DNA of 64,000 bases, taken from Bog-877 sp049518775 (lineage in GTDB: Bacteria > Chloroflexota > Dormibacteria > Aeolococcales > Bog-877). The stretch lies in the NCBI GenBank assembly GCA_049518775.1, contig JBEKRL010000003.1:1-64000 (forward strand). Reading direction: 5' to 3'. Numbering within the stretch: the first letter of the stretch is position 1; each line of letters opens with the position of its first letter. The position numbers and the translations under genes are program-made. Shown here piece by piece: positions 23,040 through 32,215 of the stretch. The notes beneath the pieces were generated by a model that did no database searches, was not told the origin of the DNA, and saw only the letters and a program-made list of their open reading frames with translations.

Positions 23040-24757
23040 CGGCGGGCGAACGCGGAGAGCAGGTGCGTCTCCGAGAGAAGCAGCAAGGCGGGGCGCCCAT
23101 GTGGGCAGGTGATGCCTCCCGGGGTATCGGCCAGATCGCTCAGGAGCCGGGCCACCTCCTCAGGATTGACTGGGTCGCCGAAGCGGACCGCGCTGTGGCA
23201 GGCGATGGAAGCCGCCACCCGATGCTGCTTCCCGGCCTCCCCCTCGGGGACCTCCTGGGTGCCGGCAAGCACCTCGGCCAGAAGCTGGGGCAGCTCTGAG
23301 AGCCTGCTCCCGGGCGGGACGGCGGAGCACCGGACCGTGCCCTCCCCGAACGCCGCCAGCTCGAAGCCGGCGCGCTCCAGCAGCGGTTCCGCGGCGGCAA
23401 GCTCTGCGACCGCCTGGGGCCCCACCTCCACCAGGGCCGGCTGGAGCAGCCGCTGGGCAGGTGTCGCCCCGCTTGGCGCAGACTCACGGAGACGACCAAG
23501 GATCCGGGTGTAGAGAACCTTCTCGTGAGCGGCATGCTGGTCCAGCAGGGCGATTCCGGTACTGGTCTCCACCACCAGGTAGCGGTTGTGCGCCTGCCCC
23601 AGATAGCGCCACGAGGCGGCCGCCCCGAGGGGCTCCGATGGGGCGGCGACCGGCCCCGGCCCACCCACGAGGGGCAGCTCCTCGGCAAGCTCTGCCCAGG
23701 GGCCGGGAGCTCGGGCGCTCCCACCGCCAGCCGCACTCCCGATCCCCGCGCGCCCCCCGCTGGGGAGCGGCAGCTGACCTGGCCCAAGCCCCTGGAGTGC
23801 TCCCCAGCATGCTCGTTGGACGGCTTCGAAGAAGCGTGACTCATCGCCGAAGCGGACCTCTCGCTTGGTGGGGTGGACGTTGACGTCCACCTCGCTGGGA
23901 TCGCAGCGGATGTCCAGGACCGCCACCGGGTACCGACCCACCGGGAGCAGTCCTCGGTAGGCGCCCTCCACCGCCGCCACCAGGGCCCGCTGGTGAACGC
24001 GCCGGCCGTTGACCATCAGCACCAGCGAGCTGCGGCTGGCCCGGGCCACCTCGGGCGGGCCGATCAGTCCCGCCACGCAGACTCCGCCCCCGGTCCACTC
24101 CACCGCAAGCAGGTCGGCCGACTCCGCCTTCCCCAGCACCGAGCGGGCCGCCTCTTGCAGGCCCCCCCGTCCCGGAGCCCCCAGCGATCGGCGCCCGTCG
24201 ACCCGCACCTCGAAGGCTACGTCTGGCCGGCTCAGCGCCGCCTCGGCGACCACTCGCAGACAGGCGCTGGCCTCGGCCCTGGTGCTGCGCAGGAAGGCGC
24301 GCCGGGCCGGCGTCTTGCCGAAGAGGTTCCGCACCTCGACCACCGTGCCCGGCGGGGCCGCCACCGGCACCGGGACAGCGACCTCCCGGTCCGTGACCTC
24401 GATCCGGGCCCCGGACGATGACCGCCGGTCCCAGGAGGTCGCGCTCACCTGGGCTGCGGACGCGATGCTGGCCAGGGCTTCGCCTCGGAAGCCAAAGGTG
24501 GAGATCCAAGCCAGGTCGTCGATCACCGACAACTTGCTGGTGGCGTGGCGCTGGAACGCCAGGCCCAGCTCCGCCGCCGACATGCCGTCCCCGTCATCGG
24601 CAACCCGGATCAGCTCCGCCCCCCCAGCCTGGAACTCCACGGTGATGCGATGGGCGCCCGCGTCCAACGAATTCTCCACCAGCTCCTTGACCACTGAGGC
24701 CGGCCTCTCGATCACCTCACCGGCGGCGATGGCCTCGGCAACCTGCGGTTTGAGCAC
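23036..24757 (-). CDS. mutL: DNA mismatch repair protein MutL
   Basis: 573 residues. N-terminal GHKL ATPase: AIAAGEVIERPASVVKELVENSLDAGA, RVADDGDGMSAAEL, RHATSKL and FGFRGEALASIASAA. After a short Pro/Ala-rich linker the dimerisation/endonuclease domain carries LLDQHAAHEKVLYT, ACHSAVRFGDPV and CPHGRPALLLL, so it belongs to the endonuclease-type MutLs of organisms lacking MutH. The last Glu of the DQHA-X2-E-X4-E metal motif is Thr here. Starts at GTG; the usual IxxL lead (RIHVLKPQ) has no better start upstream. Located 50 bp after mutS and coupled to miaA. Confidence 0.95.
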   Translation of the reverse strand: MLKPQVAEAIAAGEVIERPASVVKELVENSLDAGAHRITVEFQAGGAELIRVADDGDGMSAAELGLAFQRHATSKLSVIDDLAWISTFGFRGEALASIASAAQVSATSWDRRSSSGARIEVTDREVAVPVPVAAPPGTVVEVRNLFGKTPARRAFLRSTRAEASACLRVVAEAALSRPDVAFEVRVDGRRSLGAPGRGGLQEAARSVLGKAESADLLAVEWTGGGVCVAGLIGPPEVARASRSSLVLMVNGRRVHQRALVAAVEGAYRGLLPVGRYPVAVLDIRCDPSEVDVNVHPTKREVRFGDESRFFEAVQRACWGALQGLGPGQLPLPSGGRAGIGSAAGGGSARAPGPWAELAEELPLVGGPGPVAAPSEPLGAAASWRYLGQAHNRYLVVETSTGIALLDQHAAHEKVLYTRILGRLRESAPSGATPAQRLLQPALVEVGPQAVAELAAAEPLLERAGFELAAFGEGTVRCSAVPPGSRLSELPQLLAEVLAGTQEVPEGEAGKQHRVAASIACHSAVRFGDPVNPEEVARLLSDLADTPGGITCPHGRPALLLLSETHLLSAFARR

Positions 24758-24807
24758 ATGGATCCGCTGCCTGTCCGAGGGCCCATGGGCAGGGGGCTGG
24801 TTGCGGT

Positions 24808-27429
24808 TCAGTTGGGCTCCCCCGCCCGGCGCTGCCAGTCCGCGATCCTCTGGAGCGCCTCCAGCGGAGTCATGCCCTCAATGCTCAGCTGCTCGAGCTC
24901 CACCATCACCGGATGAGGCACCGTCAGCGGCAGGGCCAGCTGCTGGTCGGGCGGTTTCGGCTCCGAGAGTGGCCGCTCCGCCTCTCGGTCGGCCAGGATG
25001 CGAGCGGCACGGTCGACGACACTCCGGGGCAGCCCGGCCAGCTGGGCCACGTTGATTCCGTAGGAGCGATCCGCGCCACCGGCGACGATCCGGTGCAGGA
25101 AGACGACCTGGGCCTCGCCGCCTTCCTCCCGTTCCACCACCTCGACCCGGTAGTTGCGCAGCTTGGGCAGCTCCTCGGCAAGGGCGGTGAGCTCGTGGTA
25201 GTGGGTGGCGAAGAGCACTCTCCTCGGCATTCCGGGGTGATCGTGGAGGTGCTCGAGAATGGCCTGGGCGATGCTCATGCCATCGTACGTGCTGGTTCCG
25301 CGCCCGATCTCATCGAGGATGACCAGGCTTCGGGGCGACGCCTGGCTCAGGATCAGGGCCATCTCCTCCATCTCCACCATGAAGGTGCTCCGCCCCGAGG
25401 CGATGTCGTCCTGGGCCCCGACCCGGGTGAAGATGCGATCCACCAAGCCCCAGCGCGCACTGGCGCAGGGCACCATGGAGCCCACCTGGCCCAGGAGACA
25501 GATCAACGCCACCTGGCGCAGGAATGTGGACTTCCCCGCCATGTTGGGGCCGGTCAGCAGCCAAACCCGCTCCTCCTCCCCATCGATGGTGGCGTCGTTG
25601 GGCACGAAGCGGCCGGCGCCCAGGCTCGCCTCCACCAGGGGATGACGACCCTGGCGCAGCTCGAGACCGAGGCCGTCGTCGATCATCGGCACCGTCCAGC
25701 CGTACTCCACCCCCACCTCGGCCAGCCCTTGGAGAACGTCCAGCGTACCCAGGGCCAGGGCAGCCCGGCTGATCAGCCCAACCTCCGCGACCACCGCCCC
25801 TACCAGCGCCTTGAGGCACTCGAGCTCACGCCCCGCCGCCCGATCTCTGGCCGTGAGGACCACGTTCTCCCGTTCCTTCAGCTCGGGCGTGATGTAGCGC
25901 TCGGCCCCAACTAGGGTTTGCCGCCGCACATATTCGTCGGGAATGGACTCCCGGGCCGAGTTGCGAATCTCGATGTAGTAACCAAAGACCCGGTTGTAGC
26001 CAACCCGCAGACTCCGGATGCCGGTGCGCTCCCGCTCCGACGCCTCCAGCTTGGAAAGGTACTCCCGGGCTCCGGAGCTGGTCTGCCGGATTTGGTCGAG
26101 CTCCGCGTCGAACCCGCCTTTGATGAAGCCCCCGTCGCGGACCTGGGCGGGAGGGTCATCGACCAGCGCCCGTCGCAACAGAGCCGCCAGCTCCGCGGAG
26201 GGCCCGGCGAGGTCGCGGCTCAGGTGCTCCAACCAGCTGGCCCTGGCCGGGGCCAGTTCGGAACTCAAGCGCGGCAGCTGCTCCAAGGTGCTCGCCAGGC
26301 TCGCCAGGTCACGGGCGCCCGCACTGCCGTGGGCGCAGCGACCGACCAGCCTTTCCAGGTCGCGGCACGAGCGCAGAGATTCCCTGACCGCCGCCCGCAC
26401 CGCCCCCTTCTCGGCCAGCTCCGAGACCGCCCCCTGGCGTTCCTGGATCGGGCCCAGCATGCTGAGCGGCTCCAGCACCCAGGAACGAAGATGACGGGCA
26501 CCCAGCGAGGTAAGAGTCCGGTCGATCAGCTTGGCCAGTGAGGGACCGCCTCCGACCGTCTCCGTCAGCTCAAGGCTCCGACGGGTGGAGGGATCGAGAC
26601 TCATGGTCTCCGCGGGCAGGGCCCAGCTGATGGCCAGGAACGCCGGATCCAGCTCCAGCTCGCTCTCCCGGCAGTAGTCGGCCAAGGCAGCCAGCGCCGC
26701 CAGCGCGCGCCCCTCGCCCGGATCCGCCACCCCCAATGGAGGTGCCCCCCCTGAGCTCTTCATCAACTCCCCTCCCCGGACGGCGTCGAAGGCGGGGGGA
26801 GGCCGCCAGGTCAGGCTGGCGCCGGAAGGAATGTGGGACGGGACCCGGGACCCCTCAGGGAGCACCAGCTCCGCGGTCTCCAGGGCGCCGATCTGGTAGG
26901 CCAGAAGGGGGGAATCCATCCCACCGGCGACGACCCGCAGTTGACACCTGCCCGTGCTCACATCCAGGGCCGCCAGCCCAACCGCGCCCCCGTCTCCGCA
27001 GACAGCGACACAGCGCACCGTCGCGCCAGCCGGCAGCATGCTGTCCTCGATGAGGGTGCCGGCCGTCAGCACCCGGACGACCCGGCGAGCGACCAGCCGA
27101 CCCGGCTGCGGGTTCTCGACCTGGTCGCAGACGGCAACCTTGAGCCCGGCCTCCAGAAGCTTTCGGGCGTAGGTCTCCAGGCTGTGATGAGGGACGCCGC
27201 ACATGGGCATTCGTCCAGCCCTGCCGAAGGCCCTGGCCGTCAGGGCCACCCCCAGGATCGGTGCGGCCTGCTCGGCATCCTCGCCGAACAACTCAAAGAA
27301 GTCGCCCAGCCGAAAGAGAACCACACAGCCCGGGTGGGCCCGCTTGGCCGCCCAGTATTGGCGGACGGCCGGCGTGTCCGAGGCCCCCGAGCTCGCCTCG
27401 GCCTCAGGGCTGCGGGCGGGCCCGGACAT
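24808..27429 (-). CDS. mutS: DNA mismatch repair protein MutS
   Basis: Recognises mismatches and small loops. 873 residues in normal domain order. The mismatch-reading domain holds the Phe-x-Glu motif (RLGDFFELFGEDAEQ). The connector, lever and clamp follow, and the ABC ATPase is near the C-terminus with TGPNMAGKSTFLRQ (Walker A), an STFMVEM signature loop, LDEIGRGTSTYDG (Walker B/D-loop) and ATHYHEL. A C-terminal tail with PLEALQRI matches the tetramerisation/beta-clamp region. ATG 27429 overlaps the miaB stop as TGATG. The frame opens 21 nt earlier, but that start is inside miaB. Confidence 0.96.
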   Translation of the reverse strand: MSGPARSPEAEASSGASDTPAVRQYWAAKRAHPGCVVLFRLGDFFELFGEDAEQAAPILGVALTARAFGRAGRMPMCGVPHHSLETYARKLLEAGLKVAVCDQVENPQPGRLVARRVVRVLTAGTLIEDSMLPAGATVRCVAVCGDGGAVGLAALDVSTGRCQLRVVAGGMDSPLLAYQIGALETAELVLPEGSRVPSHIPSGASLTWRPPPAFDAVRGGELMKSSGGAPPLGVADPGEGRALAALAALADYCRESELELDPAFLAISWALPAETMSLDPSTRRSLELTETVGGGPSLAKLIDRTLTSLGARHLRSWVLEPLSMLGPIQERQGAVSELAEKGAVRAAVRESLRSCRDLERLVGRCAHGSAGARDLASLASTLEQLPRLSSELAPARASWLEHLSRDLAGPSAELAALLRRALVDDPPAQVRDGGFIKGGFDAELDQIRQTSSGAREYLSKLEASERERTGIRSLRVGYNRVFGYYIEIRNSARESIPDEYVRRQTLVGAERYITPELKERENVVLTARDRAAGRELECLKALVGAVVAEVGLISRAALALGTLDVLQGLAEVGVEYGWTVPMIDDGLGLELRQGRHPLVEASLGAGRFVPNDATIDGEEERVWLLTGPNMAGKSTFLRQVALICLLGQVGSMVPCASARWGLVDRIFTRVGAQDDIASGRSTFMVEMEEMALILSQASPRSLVILDEIGRGTSTYDGMSIAQAILEHLHDHPGMPRRVLFATHYHELTALAEELPKLRNYRVEVVEREEGGEAQVVFLHRIVAGGADRSYGINVAQLAGLPRSVVDRAARILADREAERPLSEPKPPDQQLALPLTVPHPVMVELEQLSIEGMTPLEALQRIADWQRRAGEPN

Positions 27430-28676
27430 CACCCAGCCACCAGCTGCCACGCCGTGGCCGAGACCACCCGGGCCCAGACCGTCTCGCCGGGCTGGGCATG
27501 CCTCTCGAGCCAGGTGACCCGGTTCTGCCGGGTCCGCCCATAGGCCCGCCCGTCGACGCCGACTCCTTCGACCAGGACCTCGACGCGGCTGCCGACCAGC
27601 GCGCTGTTCCGCTCCTGGCTGATCGACCGCTGGAGCTCCAGAACCGCCTGGAGGCGCTCCTTCTTCACCACCAGGGGCACGTCGTCAGCCCGCCGGTACG
27701 CCGCCGTCCCGGGCCGCGGCGAATAGGCCTGGACGTGGACGGTGTCGAAGCGGACGTCGGCCAGCATCCCCAGAGTGTCCGCGAATTCGTCGTCGGTCTC
27801 CCCGCAGAAACCGACTATGACGTCGGTGCTCAGCCCGACGCCCTCGATCCCGGCCCGGGCCCGGTCGAGGACCCTGCGATATTGGCCGACCGAGTACTCG
27901 CGCTTCATCCGACGCAGGCAGGAATCGCTGCCGGACTGAACGGGGAGGTGGAACTGCTCACAGGCGGTCTCCAGATCGGCGATGGCGTCGAGCAGGCGCT
28001 CTGAGGCGTTCCGGGGATGGGAGGTCAGGAAGCGGAGACGCTTCAGCCCGGGCACCCGGTCCACTCTGGCCATCAGTTCGGGCAGGCCGGATCCATCCTC
28101 CGGGCTCACGTAAGAGTTGACGTTCTGCCCCAGCAGGGTTATCTCCAGCACCCCGCGCTCCACCATCCGCCGCGCCTCGGCCTCGATCTGCTCGGCTGGC
28201 CGGCTCGTCTCCCTGCCGCGGACGAAGGGAACGATGCAGTAGGTGCACATCTCATTGCACCCCAGCATGACCGGGAGGTAGGCGACTAGGCGGTCCGACG
28301 CCGGGAGCGGAATCGGGCCCTCCAGAGCCCCCTGGTAGAGGTCCTGGAGGCGGACGAAGAAGCCGTCCGGATCGCGCATGTCAAAGACGTAGTCGAGTTG
28401 GGAGAAGCGGCGCAGCAGGCTCTGCCCATGCTCGCCCACCATGCACCCGGTGAGGGCGATGGCTCGCCCTGGGCGTGAGCTCTTCCATCCCGCCAACTTC
28501 CCCAGGTGACTGCTGGCGCGGTCCTCCGCGTGCTGGCGGACCGCACAGGTGATCAGCACCACCAGATCGGCGTCCTCGAGTTCGACCCCGGGCACCATCC
28601 CCAGCTCGGCGAACCGCTCCGCCAGGAAGTCGGCGTCGGCGCCGTTCATCTGGCAGCCCACCTGCCAGATGCTCAC
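27429..28676 (-). CDS. miaB: tRNA-2-methylthio-N6-dimethylallyladenosine synthase
   Basis: Radical-SAM methylthiotransferase acting on i6A37 of tRNA. In 415 residues: the N-terminal UPF0004 domain binds the auxiliary cluster (GCQMN, LITCAVRQHAEDRA, ALTGCMVGE). The radical-SAM CxxxCxxC is in LGCNEMCTYCIVPFVRGRE, and GQNVNSY and LPVQSGSDSCLRRMKR are typical. The C-terminal TRAM domain (about 350-415) includes VEVLVEGVG and YGRTRQNR. GTG start; no obvious alternative. It overlaps mutS by one base. The whole pathway partner MiaA is in the same operon. Confidence 0.94.
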   Translation of the reverse strand: MSIWQVGCQMNGADADFLAERFAELGMVPGVELEDADLVVLITCAVRQHAEDRASSHLGKLAGWKSSRPGRAIALTGCMVGEHGQSLLRRFSQLDYVFDMRDPDGFFVRLQDLYQGALEGPIPLPASDRLVAYLPVMLGCNEMCTYCIVPFVRGRETSRPAEQIEAEARRMVERGVLEITLLGQNVNSYVSPEDGSGLPELMARVDRVPGLKRLRFLTSHPRNASERLLDAIADLETACEQFHLPVQSGSDSCLRRMKREYSVGQYRRVLDRARAGIEGVGLSTDVIVGFCGETDDEFADTLGMLADVRFDTVHVQAYSPRPGTAAYRRADDVPLVVKKERLQAVLELQRSISQERNSALVGSRVEVLVEGVGVDGRAYGRTRQNRVTWLERHAQPGETVWARVVSATAWQLVAG

Positions 28677-28777
28677 CCGTGGCGCCCTGTCCCCCGGGGC
28701 GGTGATGGGGGCCCGCCGAGGACGAGCCTCCAGCAGCGGCAGCGGGCTGAAGACCGACCTGGGACCGGCTCGTCCGG

Positions 28778-29095
28778 TCAGCGGGTTTCCACGATGAGGC
28801 GCATACCGGTTCGCTCCTCCCCATCGATGGCGATATCGATGAATGAGGGTATGCAGACCAGCTCAAGCCCTCCCGGCGCCACATACCCGCGAGAGATCGC
28901 GATCGCCTTGACCGCCTGGTTGATCGCCCCCGCCCCGATCGCCTGGATCTCGACCCGGTGATGGGTCCGGACCACGCCCGCGATCGCCCCGGCAACCCGC
29001 ACCGGCTGCGAGGTGGCTGAGACCTTGAGTACTTCCACTGGGGTGGCGGCGCTCCCGCCGGTGGATGAGGGGGGAATTGGCAAGATGGACAACAT
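28778..29095 (-). CDS. spoVS: Stage V sporulation protein S family (Alba-like)
   Basis: Small protein nearly identical in pattern to SpoVS: VEVLKVSATSQPVRVAGAIAG, then VEIQAIGAGAINQAVKAIA and SRGYVAPGGLELVCIP, with IDGEERTGMRLIVE at the end. SpoVS folds like Alba and is thought to act as a nucleic-acid-binding regulator. It occurs in non-sporulating lineages too (Deinococcus, Chloroflexota), so it is not evidence for spores here. ATG 29095 gives 105 residues; GTG 29038, directly at the conserved VEVLKVS, may be the actual start. It lies 101 bp ahead of miaB, possibly in the same transcript. Confidence 0.93.
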   Translation of the reverse strand: MLSILPIPPSSTGGSAATPVEVLKVSATSQPVRVAGAIAGVVRTHHRVEIQAIGAGAINQAVKAIAISRGYVAPGGLELVCIPSFIDIAIDGEERTGMRLIVETR

Positions 29096-29121
29096 CCTGG
29101 GTTGTGAGGGGAATTCTAAGG

Positions 29122-30375
29122 CTAGAAGGGCAGCGGCGGCCCGACTGGGGGCCAGCTGGCGTGGTTCCGACGCCATGCCAGCTGGCCTCCGACGCTGGCC
29201 AGCAGGCAGACGACGACGGCGCACCCGGCCAGGAGGAACAGGAAGTCACCCCGCTGCAGGTGAGTGGTACCCCACGTTGCCAATGCCGCGCCCAGCACCC
29301 GGCCGAGATACATGCACCACAGGGCCGAGCCCATCGCCTGCCCCACACCGTCCCGGGTGGTCCGGACCTGAATCCTGTTGAAGCCCCACACCTCTTGGAG
29401 GGCCCCGCTGCCGGCGAAAGCGACCAACGCCACCACCACGACCCACGCCCCCAACAGCGCACCCACCATGACCACCACCACCAGGTGGAAGTAGCCGAGG
29501 AGCACGATGCTCCGGCGCCGCACCTCCGGCAGGCGCACAGCCACCGCGCTGCCCAGCAGGGATGCCCCGCCCACGAGCACGTACATGACTCCCACCTGGC
29601 TGCTGCCCACGTGGAAGGCGTACCTGGCGAGTGGCACAAAGTAGACCTGAACAACGCTGGCCAGAGCGGCCCCCAAGGTCGCCTGGATCACGAAGAGCCT
29701 GGTGGTGGACTCCATCAGTAGAAGCGAAAAGCCGCGGCCCAGCGCCCTCCAGATCGGCTGCCGGGTGTACCCCCGCGGCCCCCATGGTGCCGGCTGGCGC
29801 CCGACTCTGCCCATCAGCGCCGCCGACGCGATGAACGTGACGCCGTCCAGGGCGATCAGGGTGGTGGGTCGAGTGAATAACAGGAGGCCAGCACCTATGG
29901 CCGGCGCGACCAGGAGGGCGGACTCCGACACCACCGACAGCAGACTGCTGCCGGCGGGCACCAGCCGCTCGGGAAGCAGCACCGCCACCAGCCGCCGCCT
30001 TCCGGGGTCGTAGAGCGCCGACGCGCAGCGGCTGCCTCCCGCTGCCACCAGAACCACCAGCAGGAGATGGCCCTGTGACCCGGCGATGGTCAGCCCCGCC
30101 AGCGCCGCCCTGACCAGGTCAAGAGCGACCAGCCGCCTCCGCCGATCCCCTCGGTCGCCCAGGTGCCCCCCCAGCGGCAGCAGCGCCAGCAGGGGCGCGG
30201 TCGTGAACACAAAGAGCAGGCCGACTCCGACCTCCCCGCCCAGCCGGTAGGAGATGATCATCAGGGCGGGAAGGGTCAGGAAGTCGCCGTACCAGGACAG
30301 CAACCCTGCGAGCCAGAGGGCTCGGAACCTGGGCACGTGGAGAGGCGCCCGCCAAGGCACTCCACTCCCAGCCAA
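29122..30375 (-). CDS. MFS transporter (MFS_3-like)
   Basis: A 417-residue integral membrane protein with about twelve hydrophobic segments. The MFS loop motif is GGHLGDRGDRRRRLVALD between helices 2 and 3, and helix 1 (FRALWLAGLLSWYGDFL) is of the type seen in MFS_3/enterobactin-exporter-like permeases, which are usually drug or siderophore effluxers. The substrate cannot be read from the sequence. It starts at TTG with AGGAGG at 30383-30388, seven nt upstream, so this rare start is well supported. Its stop is only 26 bp before the SpoVS start. Confidence 0.85.
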   Translation of the reverse strand: MAGSGVPWRAPLHVPRFRALWLAGLLSWYGDFLTLPALMIISYRLGGEVGVGLLFVFTTAPLLALLPLGGHLGDRGDRRRRLVALDLVRAALAGLTIAGSQGHLLLVVLVAAGGSRCASALYDPGRRRLVAVLLPERLVPAGSSLLSVVSESALLVAPAIGAGLLLFTRPTTLIALDGVTFIASAALMGRVGRQPAPWGPRGYTRQPIWRALGRGFSLLLMESTTRLFVIQATLGAALASVVQVYFVPLARYAFHVGSSQVGVMYVLVGGASLLGSAVAVRLPEVRRRSIVLLGYFHLVVVVMVGALLGAWVVVVALVAFAGSGALQEVWGFNRIQVRTTRDGVGQAMGSALWCMYLGRVLGAALATWGTTHLQRGDFLFLLAGCAVVVCLLASVGGQLAWRRNHASWPPVGPPLPF

Positions 30376-30715
30376 ACTGGACCCTCCTAGCGGCGGAACC
30401 CCGGCAGTTTACGCGGCGGACGGCATCGTGCCGTCTGCCCCGGCGCCCGGCGCCAGCCCCACGGCACATCCCTGCGGGACTGGCCAGAGGCGAGCGGCCA
30501 GCCGGGCTATGTTACCGCTTCGTCATCTAGAAGTGAGCCGGTCGCGACATTATCCGAATCTGAGCTACTTTTACGCAGGAAGGTCCTCGCCGGGCCGGTC
30601 GTCAAAAAGTCGCCTACCAACATTCAGGGAGAGGTCGCCGCTATGAGCACTTGGGAACTCACCGAGTGGGGTTGAGCTGATCTGCGCTGGGGGTAGCTAA
30701 CACCCTCGCCGCAAA
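30376..30715. other. Intergenic region with plus-strand mini-ORF and hairpin
   Basis: 340 bp between two minus-strand genes. On the plus strand it contains the 10-codon frame at 30643-30675 and, just beyond, a hairpin with a T-rich tail. No known riboswitch or RNA was recognised. Confidence 0.4.
30643..30675 (+). CDS. Possible 10-residue peptide
   Basis: ATG to TGA encoding MSTWELTEWG, preceded by GGGAG about 11 nt upstream and followed 50 bp later by a plus-strand hairpin with a T-rich tail. It might be a tiny peptide or leader inside a small RNA. A chance frame this short is common, so support is weak. Confidence 0.2.
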   Translation: MSTWELTEWG

Positions 30716-32215
30716 TCAGAGAGAGAGCAGCTCCTCGGTGGGCTGCTCTTTCTTATTTGCGACGGCCTCCACGTCCTCGTCCGAGATGCTGTCGAACGCT
30801 TTCACGCACACTGGGTCGAACTGGGTCCCCGCGCACCTCCTCACTTCGGTCCGCGCCTCGGCAAGGGAAATGGCCTTGCGGTAGGGCCGGTCCGAGATCA
30901 TGGCGTCGAAGGCGTCAGCGATCGTGAACACCCTGGCGGCTAGGGGGACCTGATCCCCCTTCAGCCCCCGCGGGTAGCCCTTGCCGTCGAAGCGCTCATG
31001 GTGGTTCAGGATCACCTCTCGGGCCCGTTCCAGTTGCTTGACGTCCGCGACCATCAGCGCCCCCAACTGGGGGTGGGTGCGCATCACCCGCCACTCGTCG
31101 TCGGTGAGCGGGCCGGGCTTGTGCAGGATCGCATCCGGGATGCCGATCTTTCCGATGTCGTGGAGCAGGGCCCCATGACACAGCCGGAGCAGCTCGTCAT
31201 CGTCGAACCTGAGGAACCTTCCCATCAGGAGGGAGTACTCCACCACCCGACGGCAGTGACCCTCGGTGTCATTGTCCCGGAGATCGATCGCCTTGGACAG
31301 ACTGATCAAGGTGGCGTTGAACCCGCTCCGGGCCTCCAGCAGGCGAGCGTTCTGCTCGTGCATCCACCGATTGGTGGCGGTCTGGACGATGGCCACCGGC
31401 GCCGCCAGGGTGAGCAGCGCTCCGCTCGCCCCCAGCCAGATGCTGGCCGCCACCGAGCCCAGCCAGATGCTGGCCGCCACCACACCGAGGCCGGCCAGCC
31501 CGTACCCCAGGTAGTAGGGCAGAACGGCCAGCACGTGACGGAGATAGACCCGGGCCAGGACCTGTTTGGCGCCCTGCTCGGCCGCCAGGACCAGGCCGAC
31601 GAGCAGGTGATTCACCGCCCACGCGACCAGGCCTCCAGCTGCTCCGGCCAGGATCAGCCACACGATGCTCACCGCCTGGCCGGGAACCGCCAGCTGGCGG
31701 AGGGCCTCGAAGACCGAGAACGCCGCTGCGTAGACCAGCAGGCTCATCGCGCTGTTGAAGATGGTCTTCAGCCCCACCCGCCGGTGAACCGCCGCACCGA
31801 CGAGGAAGGACGCCACGGCGGAGGCGGCCGCGCCGGGAAAGCCGAGGATGTAGACGGCCCCGATGCTGGCGTAGGCCTTGGCGCTGAAGTTGAGCCTCCC
31901 TCGGCCCATTGGCAGCGAGGCCCCTCCGCGCTGCTCCAGAAGTGCGACCAGTGCCATGACCACCAGCAGGGTCTCCCACTGCCTGGCCCACGACGGGCGT
32001 ATCAGCAGCACCCCCACGATCGCGGCCGCGATCGCGGTGCCCGACACGACCGCGATCACCCCCCACTTCCGCCGCCTGGGGGCAAGATCGGCGGTCCAGT
32101 CCACCCGAGCCGCTGCCGGCCGCACGCTCACGGTCCCCCCAGGCGCGAGCTCCGCGGGGCGTTCCACGACGCCGACACTGGCGACCCCCCTATTGCTCAA
32201 GTGACTCTGCCCCAT
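30716..32215 (-). CDS. HD-GYP domain protein with N-terminal membrane sensor
   Basis: Likely c-di-GMP phosphodiesterase. The N-terminal half (about residues 50-295) has some seven to eight membrane helices of the MASE/7TM type (for example VIAVVSGTAIAAAIVGVLLI). The cytosolic HD-GYP domain at about 305-470 has ALLHDIGKIGIPD, then HHERFDGKGYPRGLKG with the GYP signature, and RVFTIADAFDAMISDRPYR. A 27-bp tandem duplication inside the membrane region repeats VAASIWLG. Start taken at the ATG at 32215; the frame continues to 32260. No diguanylate cyclase is adjacent, but the c-di-GMP-binding family protein YajQ is encoded 4 kb away. Confidence 0.88.
   Translation of the reverse strand: MGQSHLSNRGVASVGVVERPAELAPGGTVSVRPAAARVDWTADLAPRRRKWGVIAVVSGTAIAAAIVGVLLIRPSWARQWETLLVVMALVALLEQRGGASLPMGRGRLNFSAKAYASIGAVYILGFPGAAASAVASFLVGAAVHRRVGLKTIFNSAMSLLVYAAAFSVFEALRQLAVPGQAVSIVWLILAGAAGGLVAWAVNHLLVGLVLAAEQGAKQVLARVYLRHVLAVLPYYLGYGLAGLGVVAASIWLGSVAASIWLGASGALLTLAAPVAIVQTATNRWMHEQNARLLEARSGFNATLISLSKAIDLRDNDTEGHCRRVVEYSLLMGRFLRFDDDELLRLCHGALLHDIGKIGIPDAILHKPGPLTDDEWRVMRTHPQLGALMVADVKQLERAREVILNHHERFDGKGYPRGLKGDQVPLAARVFTIADAFDAMISDRPYRKAISLAEARTEVRRCAGTQFDPVCVKAFDSISDEDVEAVANKKEQPTEELLSL
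30721..30758 (+). terminator. Candidate plus-strand intrinsic terminator
   Basis: Arms 30721-30731 and 30742-30752 (core AGAGCAGC/GCTGCTCT, extended by G-U, A-U and G-C pairs) with a 10-nt loop, followed by TTATTT. The stem lies in the last codons of the minus-strand HD-GYP gene. The T-rich side serves plus-strand transcription, yet no plus-strand gene is annotated ahead of it. Confidence 0.45.
31431..31484. repeat. 27-bp tandem duplication inside the HD-GYP gene
   Basis: Units 31431-31457 and 31458-31484 are identical except in the last three bases. In the minus-strand frame this repeats a nine-residue piece of a membrane helix (VAASIWLGS / VAASIWLGA). Confidence 0.9.
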
